35,765 nucleotides of DNA from Candidatus Zambryskibacteria bacterium RIFCSPLOWO2_01_FULL_39_39 (GCA_001823925.1 MHWB01000001.1:1-35765), one strand, 5' to 3'; shown: positions 15,032 to 22,563, counted from the first letter of the stretch. The notes: generated by a model not told the origin, from the sequence alone. Translations and numbers: made by a program.

Positions 15032-15037
15032 AAAGCT

Positions 15038-16321
15038 ATGACAAAATTTCAGATAATTTTGATGGGAGTTTTTGCGGTGTTTTTGATTGGAGGCGTGATT
15101 GTATTTTCAACTTATAGGGGAAACTCCGGAGATGCCGTTACGGTTGTGGTCTGGGGCACCATACTTCAAACCGATTTTAATGAAATTATTCAAAAAACTT
15201 CTTTATACCAAAGCAAAGAATACAATGTCCAATATGTTGAAAAAACCGAAGAAAATTTTGACACTGATTTTATAGAAAGCTTAGCTTCTGGTGACGGTCC
15301 GGATATTTTTATGTTGCCTAGCTCTAAAATATTAAAACATCGCAACAAAATATTTGCCATACCATACAATGTTTTTACCCAAAGGCAATTCAAAGATTCT
15401 TTTATAGAAGGAGCTGAAGTTTATATGGCTCCAGAGGGCATAATGGCGCTACCCACATCAGTTGATCCATTAGTGATGTATTGGAATCGGTCTATATTTA
15501 CGGGGGTTAAAATCACCGAGCCGCCAAAATATTGGGACGAATTTTATAGTCTGGCCAATACTATATCTATCAAAGATGGCGCCCTAAACATTTTGAGGAG
15601 CGCAGTCTCCTTTGGTGAATTTGCAAACATATCAAATGCTAAAGAAATAATTTTGAATTTGGCGATGCAAGCTGGCACACCGGTCAGTATTTGGAGCGGA
15701 GATAGGGTGCAGACTGTTTTTGCCGACTCTTTTAATAAGCCGACTATCCCGGCGGAAGCTGCGGTCAATTTTTATACCGAATTTGGCAATCCAGCCAAAC
15801 CTTCCTACTCTTGGAACCGCTCTTTGCCAAATTCTACCAATTACTTTTTGGGGGGCGATTTGGCTCTGTATTTTGGTTTTGCCAGTGAGATTGGGAATTT
15901 GCAATTAAAAAATCCAAACTTAAATTTTGATGTGGCGACGGTACCCGTTTCTCGCGAGGGTGGCAACGGGGTCTCCTTTGCCAATTTCAATGCTTTATCT
16001 ATCACTAAATCATCAAAAAATCCGAGCGCCGCGTTTGCTGTGGTTTCTGTTTTATCCGGAGTAGAGGGAGCGACTGCCTTCAGCGAAACTTTGAAATTGC
16101 CTCCAGCAAGGCGAGATCTTTTAAACAAGAGACCTGTAAATGCATATGAGAGCGTTTTTTATGATAGTGCTATTAGGGCTAAATCATGGCTTGATCCAGC
16201 GCCAATTGAAACAGATCTTATATTTAAAAACATGATAGAATCAATTACAAGTGGTAGAGCTAGGACAGGAGAAGCTGTCGTGAGGGTCCAAAGGGAGATT
16301 TCTAGTTTGTTATCAAAATAA
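15038..16321 (+). CDS. Membrane-anchored extracellular solute-binding protein
   Basis: A 427-residue protein of the ABC sugar-binding type (SBP family 1). The N-terminal segment (IILMGVFAVFLIGGVIVF, about 5-23) is a signal anchor without a lipobox Cys. The mature part shows VTVVVWGT, FDTDFIESLASGDGPDIFML, ALPTSVDPLVMYWNRSIF and PPKYWDEFYSLAN, all typical of periplasmic-binding-protein folds. No permease or ATPase gene is nearby, so it is an orphan here. It may act as a surface ligand catcher or pair with a distant transporter. It lies directly upstream of the pilin-like cluster and is separated from it by a palindrome. Confidence 0.85.
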   Translation: MTKFQIILMGVFAVFLIGGVIVFSTYRGNSGDAVTVVVWGTILQTDFNEIIQKTSLYQSKEYNVQYVEKTEENFDTDFIESLASGDGPDIFMLPSSKILKHRNKIFAIPYNVFTQRQFKDSFIEGAEVYMAPEGIMALPTSVDPLVMYWNRSIFTGVKITEPPKYWDEFYSLANTISIKDGALNILRSAVSFGEFANISNAKEIILNLAMQAGTPVSIWSGDRVQTVFADSFNKPTIPAEAAVNFYTEFGNPAKPSYSWNRSLPNSTNYFLGGDLALYFGFASEIGNLQLKNPNLNFDVATVPVSREGGNGVSFANFNALSITKSSKNPSAAFAVVSVLSGVEGATAFSETLKLPPARRDLLNKRPVNAYESVFYDSAIRAKSWLDPAPIETDLIFKNMIESITSGRARTGEAVVRVQREISSLLSK

Positions 16322-16339
16322 CTTACGACCTAACCCCGA

Positions 16340-16364
16340 CCCCTCTCCTTGCGAAGGAGAGGGG
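16340..16364. repeat. Intergenic palindrome, relative of the uvrB insert
   Basis: CCCCTCTCCTT (16340-16350), GCG loop, AAGGAGAGGGG (16354-16364), preceded by AACCCCGA. It has nearly the same arms and left flank as the first uvrB insert. No T-run follows, so it is not an ordinary terminator. Confidence 0.75.
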
Positions 16365-16383
16365 AGAAAGAATAAAATAAAGA

Positions 16384-16794
16384 ATGAAGATAAGCAATAC
16401 AAATAAAAAAATAGACATTCTGCTACTGTTTCTGATTTTGTTTATTTTAATAATTCCTGTTTTTGTGAGTGCTCAAATTATACCGAACTGCAGTCCTAAT
16501 TGTGGTTACCAAGATCTTTTAAAACTTGTAAATAATATTATAAATTGGATTATAATGATTGCGGTGCCGGTAGCGGCTGGGGTTTTTGCTTGGGCTGGTT
16601 TTAAACTTATGACTACCGGTATCGCTGACGAAAAGTCAGCGGCCAAAGAAATGATCTGGAAAGTCTTTATAGGGCTAGTCTTTATTTTGGCTGCGTGGAT
16701 TATTGTGGGGACTATTATCAAGGCTTTGCTCAGAGATCCAAGTAGTGTGCCAATAGATATATCTATAAATAAATCAATCAATCTTTATGTTTAA
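16384..16794 (+). CDS. VirB2/TrbC-like pilin family membrane protein 1
   Basis: A 136-residue protein with a signal peptide (about 12-31, ending VFVSAQ), a CSPNC pair, then two hydrophobic helices. The first is in NWIIMIAVPVAAGVFAWAGF and the second in KVFIGLVFILAAWIIVG, with a short charged loop (DEKSAAKEM) between. This is the layout of T4SS pilin-like proteins (signal, helix, polar loop, helix) common in Patescibacteria. It is the first of seven such genes. Its stop overlaps the next start by 8 bases. Confidence 0.75.
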   Translation: MKISNTNKKIDILLLFLILFILIIPVFVSAQIIPNCSPNCGYQDLLKLVNNIINWIIMIAVPVAAGVFAWAGFKLMTTGIADEKSAAKEMIWKVFIGLVFILAAWIIVGTIIKALLRDPSSVPIDISINKSINLYV

Positions 16795-17200
16795 AAATAA
16801 AAAAAATATTTTAAGTTATTTTATTTCCGGAGTTATAATGATGGTTTTTATTGTTCCCATACTTACTTTAGCAGTTGACCCACCATCTCCCGGAGAGCTC
16901 AATCCTCCAGCGAAGGATGTTTCAATGAACATAAAAATAGAAAACCCATTCAAAAAAGACACCATCAAAGGTCTTATAGAAACCATAGTAAACGATATTT
17001 TGATACCTATTGGTGGGGTGGTAGCGGTGCTTATGATTATGTGGGCAGGCTTCCTCTATGTGACCGCGAGGGGGGACCCAGGTCAAATCAAAAAGGCGCA
17101 CGATGCCTTGCTCTGGGCGGTTATAGGGGCGGCTATACTTTTGGGCGCCTGGGTTATTTCAAAAGCGATTGGCGCGACCATTGATCAATTAAAAGCATAA
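16787..17200 (+). CDS. VirB2/TrbC-like pilin family membrane protein 2
   Basis: A 137-residue protein with a signal peptide (about 10-27, GVIMMVFIVPILTLA) and a Pro-rich mature start (DPPSPGELNPP). The helix pair is IGGVVAVLMIMWAGFLYVTA and LLWAVIGAAILLGAWVIS, joined by a basic loop (RGDPGQIKKAHD). It overlaps gene 1 by 8 bases, indicating coupled translation. It is closest to gene 1 in the tryptophan-glycine pattern (WAGF). Confidence 0.75.
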   Translation: MFKNKKNILSYFISGVIMMVFIVPILTLAVDPPSPGELNPPAKDVSMNIKIENPFKKDTIKGLIETIVNDILIPIGGVVAVLMIMWAGFLYVTARGDPGQIKKAHDALLWAVIGAAILLGAWVISKAIGATIDQLKA

Positions 17201-17222
17201 AATTAAAAATAATTAAAACAAG

Positions 17223-17525
17223 ATGGCAGCCGTAGCAGAACCCCAAAATCTAACCCAAATCATAGGACTCTTCATTAGTATAGGTCTTGCGGTTTTACCG
17301 TTTTTGGGTGCAGTTGCTTTTCTCGTGTTCGTCTATGGAGTGGCGAGATTTATAAAATCGGCTGGCAGTGAAAAGGATCTCAAAGACAGCAAAAATTTTC
17401 TTATTTGGGGGGTGGTAGGCCTCTTTGTTTTGGTGACTATTTGGGGCCTTATTTCTTTCCTCCGGAGCGAATTTGGTTTTGGTTCTGGGACTCCCGTCAT
17501 ACCGCAGATAAATTTTAAAAAATAA
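17223..17525 (+). CDS. VirB2/TrbC-like pilin family membrane protein 3
   Basis: A 100-residue protein without a cleavable signal peptide. Helices lie around LPFLGAVAFLVFVYGVARFI and LIWGVVGLFVLVTIWGLI, with the polar loop KSAGSEKDLKDSKN. It belongs to the subgroup with the YGVARFI and WGVVGLFV motifs shared by genes 4-6. Its C-terminal tail is short and Gly/Pro-rich. Confidence 0.75.
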   Translation: MAAVAEPQNLTQIIGLFISIGLAVLPFLGAVAFLVFVYGVARFIKSAGSEKDLKDSKNFLIWGVVGLFVLVTIWGLISFLRSEFGFGSGTPVIPQINFKK

Positions 17526-17530
17526 AGATT

Positions 17531-17833
17531 ATGATTGAACTTATAAACGCGGCTTTTAAAATAGTAACCAATATACTTGTGCCACTCGCTTTTGCTTTGT
17601 GTTTGTTCTATTTCTTTTGGGGGGTGGCCAAGTATATAAGGACGGGGGCTGGGAGCGAAGATGCCGCCAAAGAGGGTAAGCAGGTGATGGTTTGGGGCAT
17701 TGTCGGCATATTTGTAGCCTTTTCTATCTGGGGTATAATTACTTTTATAAGGAATGAACTTACGATACCAGATATAAAAAATATAGATAAACCCGGGATT
17801 GAATCATCGGATTCAACATGGTGGCTTGAATAA
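17531..17833 (+). CDS. VirB2/TrbC-like pilin family membrane protein 4
   Basis: A 100-residue protein. Helices lie around LVPLAFALCLFYFFWGVAKY and VMVWGIVGIFVAFSIWGIIT, with the loop RTGAGSEDAAKEGKQ. It has no cleavable signal. The coding DNA shares the 20-base string TTCTTTTGGGGGGTGGCCAA with gene 5, a sign of recent duplication. It begins 5 bases after gene 3. Confidence 0.75.
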   Translation: MIELINAAFKIVTNILVPLAFALCLFYFFWGVAKYIRTGAGSEDAAKEGKQVMVWGIVGIFVAFSIWGIITFIRNELTIPDIKNIDKPGIESSDSTWWLE

Positions 17834-17858
17834 TAACTTATTAAATAATTAAAATAAA

Positions 17859-18200
17859 ATGTTTAAAAAGATTTCCCTTACTTTTGCTTTAATCGCGCTA
17901 CCTATTTTTGCCAACGCCCAGTTTATATTGACAGAAGCCTTACTTAGTAACCTGAAAGATAATATAGTAGTTAGAATCCTTGTACCACTCGCATTTACCT
18001 TGGCTGTGCTGTTTTTCTTTTGGGGGGTGGCCAAATACATTTGGTCTTCGGGTGGCGACAAAGATGAAGGCAAAAAAATTATGTACTGGGGGGTGATAGC
18101 TTTGTTTGTGATGTCTTCTGTCTGGGGGCTTGTGGCCTTTATGCAGAGGGAATTAACAATACCGACGGGTACAACAGGTACTATCCCAACTATAAAATAG
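17859..18200 (+). CDS. VirB2/TrbC-like pilin family membrane protein 5
   Basis: A 113-residue protein with a clear signal peptide (SLTFALIALPIFANA then QF). Helices lie around LVPLAFTLAVLFFFWGVAKY and IMYWGVIALFVMSSVWGLVA, with the loop SSGGDKDEGKK. The tail is Thr/Gly/Pro-rich (TGTTGTIPT). It is the nearest paralogue of gene 4, sharing ELTIP after the last helix. Confidence 0.75.
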   Translation: MFKKISLTFALIALPIFANAQFILTEALLSNLKDNIVVRILVPLAFTLAVLFFFWGVAKYIWSSGGDKDEGKKIMYWGVIALFVMSSVWGLVAFMQRELTIPTGTTGTIPTIK

Positions 18201-18310
18201 TCTAGTTGGGGATTATCCCCATTGAACTATTGCCTTAAAAATGGTATCTTAAAGGGAATTAAAAATGGTCGTTCATTTTAATCAAAATTATTATAAGAAT
18301 TATTAGTTTA

Positions 18311-18344
18311 TCCCGTAAAAGAATTTTAATAGATTCTCACGGGA
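18311..18344 (+). promoter_or_regulatory. Leader hairpin before pilin-like gene 6
   Basis: TCCCGT (18311-18316) pairs with ACGGGA (18339-18344), and AGAAT with ATTCT inside it. The stem ends 12 bases before the ATG. Together with a TGGGGATTATCCCCA hairpin at 18207-18221 it fills the 156-base gap between genes 5 and 6. It may stabilise or control this mRNA. Confidence 0.5.
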
Positions 18345-18356
18345 CAAGAAAAAATT

Positions 18357-18707
18357 ATGAAAACAAAAACTAAAATCGGTGCATTGATTGTAGGAGCTTT
18401 GGCGCTTCCTATCACTTCTTTTGCCGCTTTGGGCAACATAGATACTTTGATTACTGATGTGGGCAATATAGTAAACAAAATCATCCCTATCGTCTTTGCC
18501 CTAGCCTTGCTTGGATTTTTCTATGGTTTGGTAATGTATATCTTTGGCAAAGAAGACAACAAAGATCAAGCCAAAAAGACTATGATCTGGGGGGTAGTCG
18601 CTCTCTTCGTCATGGCTTCTGTTTGGGGATTGGTAAGATTTATAGGCAATGCTGTTGGTATCAATCAAGACAGTGGTCCTGCTGTAGGTCCTCTTATTCC
18701 TAGATAA
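18357..18707 (+). CDS. VirB2/TrbC-like pilin family membrane protein 6
   Basis: A 116-residue protein with a signal peptide (IGALIVGALALPITSFA then ALG). Helices lie around VFALALLGFFYGLVMYIFG and MIWGVVALFVMASVWGLV, with the loop KEDNKDQAKKT. It has its own structured leader and its own terminator, so it is a separate unit from genes 1-5, possibly the most strongly expressed subunit (inference). Confidence 0.78.
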   Translation: MKTKTKIGALIVGALALPITSFAALGNIDTLITDVGNIVNKIIPIVFALALLGFFYGLVMYIFGKEDNKDQAKKTMIWGVVALFVMASVWGLVRFIGNAVGINQDSGPAVGPLIPR

Positions 18708-18732
18708 TCTCTTTAAAGTCTGTAATAAAAAT

Positions 18733-18759
18733 TGCGGGGGATAACTCTTCCGCATTTTT
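18733..18759 (+). terminator. Terminator after pilin-like gene 6
   Basis: TGCGG (18733-18737), loop, CCGCA (18750-18754), followed by TTTTTA. Confidence 0.7.
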
Positions 18760-18808
18760 ATTTACCCAGCGAAGCTTGCTTTGACCAGCGAAGTTTTAAC
18801 GAAGTGGG

Positions 18809-18836
18809 TTGCGAAGTTGGGTTTGTTTGCTAAAAT
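18809..18836 (+). promoter_or_regulatory. Promoter of pilin-like gene 7
   Basis: TTGCGA (18809-18814), 16-base spacer, TAAAAT (18831-18836), 6 bases before the ATG. It lies in a stretch with four GCGAAG/ACGAAG repeats (18769-18817). Confidence 0.5.
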
Positions 18837-18842
18837 ACAAGT

Positions 18843-19121
18843 ATGCTTGCTGCCACCATAACAGCCGTCACAGACCTTTTGGGCAAAATCGCCAATCTTA
18901 TTTTAAACCCACTTATTATACTTGGGTTTGTTGTCGCTACCGCCTTTTTATTTTATGGCATAGCGGAGATGATCTGGAAGGCAGATAGTAGTGATTTGGA
19001 AAAAAATAGAAATAATGTGAAATATGGGATCATCGGACTTTTCGTTATGTTTTCTGTATACGGTATTTTACGTCTGGTCTTAGGTACTTTCGGTATCACT
19101 TGTAGCGGGTTTTTCTGTTGA
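18843..19121 (+). CDS. VirB2/TrbC-like pilin family membrane protein 7
   Basis: A 92-residue protein without a cleavable signal. Helices lie around ILGFVVATAFLFYGIAEMIW and YGIIGLFVMFSVYGILRLVL, with the loop KADSSDLEKNRNN. The tail is GITCSGFFC with two Cys residues, not seen in the other paralogues. It is transcribed from its own leaderless-type promoter. Confidence 0.72.
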   Translation: MLAATITAVTDLLGKIANLILNPLIILGFVVATAFLFYGIAEMIWKADSSDLEKNRNNVKYGIIGLFVMFSVYGILRLVLGTFGITCSGFFC

Positions 19122-19131
19122 GCGAAGCGAA

Positions 19132-19153
19132 ATCCTGAGTGGAGTCAAAGGAT
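19132..19153. repeat. Palindromic repeat related to the uvrA insert
   Basis: ATCCTGAGTGGAGTCAAAGG followed by AT: end arms ATCCT/AGGAT with the same core pattern as 7372-7392. Here it is intergenic, just after pilin-like gene 7. Confidence 0.55.
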
Positions 19154-19162
19154 AAAAATAAA

Positions 19163-19188
19163 TAAAAAAAGGGGAGCTCGTGCTCCCC
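19163..19188 (-). terminator. Terminator of the 284-residue membrane protein gene
   Basis: On the minus strand GGGGAGC, 4-base loop, GCTCCCC (19188-19171), then seven or more T. Confidence 0.8.
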
Positions 19189-19195
19189 AATAACC

Positions 19196-20050
19196 CTATC
19201 TCGTCCTCATGTAGACTCTGATTTTAGCTGGTTCCCCAACACCACTAAACTTCAGGGTGTACGCTGTAACGTCTTTCTTCTCTCCCTTTTTTTCTATAAG
19301 ATTCTTGTCTCCATTTATTTCCGCTACATAATTTTGCGGAGAGTCGATGAACAGCCCATAGTTTCGCGGTACGGTCGGGATTTTAACCATCTCGCTAAGC
19401 TCGTCTTTTGGTGCTGTGCGATATGCCAGATTGAAAGACATGCCACCTAATCTCTCTGTCCAACAATCTGATGAAGACAGCCATCCTTCGACGCCGTCTT
19501 TTAGGTAGGTCTCTCGAGCCGCTTTCACCTTGTCCACAGAGTCAAATTCGTTTGCTGGCTGGCATGAGGCGATAGCCTGCAAAATCGGCTCTACGGCAAA
19601 CGTCTCTCTCATTACCTTTTCTGTGGCAACTTTTTGGTCGTATTCCTCTTTGGAGAGATCACCCTGTCTAATTTTGTACACAGCGGTGGTAATGAGCCCT
19701 CCCACAACCACTAGAGCAATGATACTTGCCAACTTGCTCGCGGTCTGGTTGTCTTCTTTGGTATCCTTTCCGGTTACCTCATCCTTTGTCTTGATGGTGC
19801 GAAGGTACAGCACCGCCCAAAATCCGAGGTTGAAACAAACGAGAGTGTACCACTTATAGTAAAGTACCTCCCACAACCACGGAATCATCGCCCAGACAAT
19901 GAAGTTGAAAATGCCGATTCCGACTGCGATGAGGATTTTGGTGTCTTTTATCCTCTTATCTCCCGATTGACTAAGAAGCCATTCTCGTAACTTTGGAAAT
20001 TTCCACAGGGCTGCGAGAAAAATTATAACGCTTGCAATAAACCAAGTCAT
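19196..20050 (-). CDS. Multi-span membrane protein, unknown family
   Basis: A 284-residue protein with hydrophobic segments at about 3-18, 39-62, 68-88 and 108-125, followed by a soluble C-terminal half of about 150 residues. That half contains two Cys (ASCQPANEF and SSSDCWTER) that could form a disulfide if exported. No family recognised. A strong ribosome binding site (GGGAGGATC) lies 6 bases before the ATG, unlike most genes in the window. It has its own terminator. It lies downstream of the SPFH gene on the same strand, separated from it by that gene's terminator. Confidence 0.65.
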   Translation of the reverse strand: MTWFIASVIIFLAALWKFPKLREWLLSQSGDKRIKDTKILIAVGIGIFNFIVWAMIPWLWEVLYYKWYTLVCFNLGFWAVLYLRTIKTKDEVTGKDTKEDNQTASKLASIIALVVVGGLITTAVYKIRQGDLSKEEYDQKVATEKVMRETFAVEPILQAIASCQPANEFDSVDKVKAARETYLKDGVEGWLSSSDCWTERLGGMSFNLAYRTAPKDELSEMVKIPTVPRNYGLFIDSPQNYVAEINGDKNLIEKKGEKKDVTAYTLKFSGVGEPAKIRVYMRTR

Positions 20051-20094
20051 TTTAAAGATCCTCCCGAATCTTCTACTATTTTAGCATAATGTAT

Positions 20095-20134
20095 GAAAAA
20101 GTCAAGCCGTCGTCCACCTTGGGTGGACGACGGC
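20095..20134 (-). terminator. Terminator of the SPFH gene
   Basis: On the minus strand GCCGTCGTCCACC, short loop, GGTGGACGACGGC (20134-20106), then TTGACTTTTTC. Confidence 0.75.
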
Positions 20135-20144
20135 TGGGAACCCA

Positions 20145-21326
20145 TTATTTAAGAGGCGTTAGTGAAGATGGGGTAAATTTCTCACTAAGTACGTTTACAA
20201 TTCGCGACAGTTCCATCGGAAGAACAATTGCTTTTCCTGCTGATAAGCCCTTTTCAAGAACTTCTAGCTGCAGAACAAATTGTCCGACAGTTGTTCCTGC
20301 GAGTTCTGCTAGCTTGGCAAAACCCTCTTGTCTGGCAAAGAGCAAAAGTCTCTCTGCATCGGCACGGCCGGCACCCTCTTGTGCGAGTTTGATCCGTTCC
20401 GAGAGAGCCTTAATTCTGGTAGCTTCTGCTTCACCGGCGGCGACTTCTTCGAGCCTAAACCTCTCAGCGTGAGCCGCGTAGATAACCTTTCCTTTATCTG
20501 CTTGTGCTTCACTCAGTCTCTTGGCTGTGCCCATACGAGTGATTTGCGTTTTCCTGATGTTGACGCCCCACGAACGAGTAGGATCTTCCTTATACCTATC
20601 ACTACCCGGGTCAGCTACAAAGTCTTCCACTCTCTTTTTGAGCCATTCATCCACATCTTCCATGTTGGCTATGGCTCTGGCGACAAATGATTTGCCCGCA
20701 TAAGTGATGAGGGCCGAAGTAGCCGCTTTTTGAATAAGCTCAATGGCTTCTGGCAAACTACCAGCTTTTCTTACGACAGCAATGTAACTGAAGATCTCGA
20801 ACCTCACTGTAAGGTGTGTTGCTGTCACAAGAGCCTCGGCGAGGGGATTATTCTTGAATCTTTCTATCTCAGCCTTTTTTTGTTCAGAGCTATCATAGTG
20901 GGCCGATTTGAGATCTGCCCAGTTGATATGGAGAGGCTCTTCAAAAAGAAACACAGAAGCTGAACTTTCGAGAGTTTTGGCTTTCTCTCTTTCTTCTGGA
21001 GTTAATACTCCTATTTCTATCTGGACTATATTTCTTGTCGCTGTCCGTATGTAGAACAACGGAAAGAAGGCAAAATATGGTCCTGATTCTAAATCACAAA
21101 TGGGCAGACCTAGGGTAAACATCGCTCCACGTTGGCGCTCATTGATGATGGTTGCACTTAGCACAAAATGAGCAAGACATATTGCCCCAGCAACTATTCG
21201 AAGGTCAATCTCGCTGGTTTCAACGAGGTATTGATACAAGGACGCTCCAAGAAACAGAGCAACATATATACCAACTGAGAGACCGAGTGAAGTAACTGAA
21301 ACCACAAGACCTGTATGTTTTTTCAT
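20145..21326 (-). CDS. SPFH/Band 7 domain membrane protein
   Basis: A 393-residue protein. Two to three hydrophobic segments occupy the first 65 residues (GLVVSVTSLGLSVGIYVALF; IVAGAICLAHFVLSATII). They are followed by an SPFH-type domain (GLPICDLESGPYFAFFPLF, VQIEIGVLTPEE, LTVRFEIFSYIAVV) and a long Ala/Glu-rich coiled coil (RLSEAQADKGKVIYAAHAER; GEAEATRIKALSERI) typical of stomatin/flotillin-like scaffolds. Such proteins oligomerise at membranes; the cargo is unknown. I start at 21326 because GGGAGGAT sits 4 bases before that ATG; an in-frame ATG 27 bases upstream has no such site. Confidence 0.8.
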   Translation of the reverse strand: MKKHTGLVVSVTSLGLSVGIYVALFLGASLYQYLVETSEIDLRIVAGAICLAHFVLSATIINERQRGAMFTLGLPICDLESGPYFAFFPLFYIRTATRNIVQIEIGVLTPEEREKAKTLESSASVFLFEEPLHINWADLKSAHYDSSEQKKAEIERFKNNPLAEALVTATHLTVRFEIFSYIAVVRKAGSLPEAIELIQKAATSALITYAGKSFVARAIANMEDVDEWLKKRVEDFVADPGSDRYKEDPTRSWGVNIRKTQITRMGTAKRLSEAQADKGKVIYAAHAERFRLEEVAAGEAEATRIKALSERIKLAQEGAGRADAERLLLFARQEGFAKLAELAGTTVGQFVLQLEVLEKGLSAGKAIVLPMELSRIVNVLSEKFTPSSLTPLK

Positions 21327-21407
21327 TTTATCCTCCCGACTTTCTGTAGTCAATGTTCCTTCCGCTCTTACTTATATCACATCTCACCAAAAAATGCAAG
21401 GAAAAAG

Positions 21408-21435
21408 TTGCGGGATTCAATAGGTATGTTAAAAT
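21408..21435 (+). promoter_or_regulatory. rnpB promoter
   Basis: TTGCGG (21408-21413), 16-base spacer, TAAAAT (21430-21435), 5 bases before the predicted RNA 5' end. Confidence 0.65.
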
Positions 21436-21440
21436 AGTGG

Positions 21441-21796
21441 CAGATTCTCATTCCGAGTAGTAGCCCCGTAAAATTGCTTCGCAATCACGGGGAGGAAAGT
21501 CCGAACACATACCAATTTAAATTGGAAAGGTAGTGGGTAACGCCCATCGGGAGCAATCCTAGAGATGCGAACAGTGACGGTTTTTTCTGAAAAGAAAAAA
21601 CCGCCCCGCGGAGCGAAAGCGAAGTGGGGCGAATCCAAATAGTAATATTTGGGGTGCAACGGCTAAATTCTTACCTGTGTGCAAGGCCGTACTTCTTGAG
21701 CAATCAAGATTTGTGCCGCTTGAGCCTAGTAGTAATATTGGGCCCAGATAAATTTCTATTTAGAAACAGAATTCGGCTTATGAGAATGAGAATCTG
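21441..21796 (+). ncRNA. rnpB: RNase P RNA, bacterial class A
   Basis: The catalytic RNA that trims tRNA 5' leaders. The P1 helix is formed by CAGATTCTCATTC at the 5' end and GAATGAGAATCTG at the 3' end. The conserved CR1 string GAGGAAAGTCC lies at 21492-21502, and CR5 (ACAGAATTCGGCTTA) lies near 21766-21780. The P3 helix is CCCCGT/ACGGGG with an ATTGC/GCAAT tip. GTAACGCCCATCGGGAGCAA and GAACAGTGA fit the specificity domain. A long GC-rich arm around 21573-21632 is the P12-type extension. The gene has its own promoter and terminator. Confidence 0.95.
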
Positions 21797-21804
21797 AATT
21801 ATGC

Positions 21805-21830
21805 AAAAGTCGCCCGTAAGGGCGACTTTT
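21805..21830 (+). terminator. rnpB terminator
   Basis: AAAAGTCGCCC, GTAA loop, GGGCGACTTTT, 8 bases after the RNA 3' end. Confidence 0.8.
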
Positions 21831-21847
21831 GCTAGTTATTAAGATAT

Positions 21848-21875
21848 TAAAAAAAGGAGACGGCGTACCGTCCCC
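21848..21875 (-). terminator. Terminator of the bitopic membrane protein gene
   Basis: On the minus strand GGGGACGG, TACG loop, CCGTCTCC-type stem (21875-21856), then TTTTTTT. Confidence 0.7.
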
Positions 21876-21876
21876 C

Positions 21877-22422
21877 TCATTCCTCTACCTCGAACTTTGC
21901 GTGCTCCCTAAGGAGCTTGAGAATCCGATTACGAACTCTTGTCCATGTGATCAGAGCTTCATCTGGTTCTAGTAATCCGTCGTACCGAGAAGACAACTTT
22001 TCTACAGCTACACCATGTGGGTCAACCCGTACCGTCTCTTTGATTATGTAGCTAGTCTCCTTGATTTTTGCTTCAACCACTCTCCGACTTTCTGCCGTCA
22101 TCGGTTGGTCGGTTCGGATATAAAGGAAGGCTTGCCCCTTAGACGACTTGAACTCGTCTTTTCCGCCCAGATGGATACTTGTTTCTTCTAGCCCGGTGTC
22201 GTAGTTGACCCCGTCTACCAAGAGCTTCTTTTTTTTGTCCTGTAGTTCTTCTTGTGCAGTTGTTGATTTCTCTTGGAATCTTTTTTCTATCTTGATGCTT
22301 GCTAGTATATAAATCGCAAGCCCAAAAATAATAAAGAAACAAGATAAAGTTAGGATGGTCAACCGCCTGTGGGTTAACCATCCTTGATTAGGGCTTTGGT
22401 GAGGGTAGATGTCTCGTGGCAT
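21877..22422 (-). CDS. Single-span membrane protein, unknown family
   Basis: A 181-residue product starting MPRDIYPHQSPNQGW. One membrane span at about 22-41 (LTILTLSCFFIIFGLAIYIL) is followed by a charged helical stretch (KIEKRFQEKSTTAQEEL). A compact soluble domain of about 120 residues contains FLYIRTDQPMTAESRRVV and LEPDEALITWTRVRNRILKL. I chose the ATG at 22422 because it lies 1 base after the stop of the 30-residue ORF upstream, giving coupled translation. The longer frame starting at 22455 would overlap that ORF. Function unknown. Confidence 0.65.
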   Translation of the reverse strand: MPRDIYPHQSPNQGWLTHRRLTILTLSCFFIIFGLAIYILASIKIEKRFQEKSTTAQEELQDKKKKLLVDGVNYDTGLEETSIHLGGKDEFKSSKGQAFLYIRTDQPMTAESRRVVEAKIKETSYIIKETVRVDPHGVAVEKLSSRYDGLLEPDEALITWTRVRNRILKLLREHAKFEVEE

Positions 22423-22423
22423 A

Positions 22424-22516
22424 TTAGTAAGGCCAGAACCAGATTCCGCCACCAAGGATGATCCAAGCGAGGATCATCGCGATAAAGGCATCTTTGATCG
22501 TGATACTTATGTTCAC
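22424..22516 (-). CDS. 30-residue membrane peptide
   Basis: A GTG-started frame reading (M)NISITIKDAFIAMILAWI, then ILGGGIWFWPY and stop: one hydrophobic helix with an aromatic end. AGGAG (22528-22524) lies 7 bases before the GTG, and a near-consensus promoter (22592-22564) is just upstream. Its stop is followed after 1 base by the ATG of the next gene. Promoter, ribosome site and coupling together make this small ORF credible. It could be a membrane regulator or subunit of the downstream bitopic protein. Confidence 0.6.
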   Translation of the reverse strand: MNISITIKDAFIAMILAWIILGGGIWFWPY

Positions 22517-22563
22517 TAGTCTTCTCCTGCCGCAGGTTGTGCGGTTATTTTACTTCTTTCCCT

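Noticed and set aside
18766-18817. GCGAAG repeats considered as a CRISPR or operator array
   Set aside because: The units are only 6-9 bases with irregular spacing; there are no spacers and no cas genes. No CRISPR array was seen anywhere in the window.
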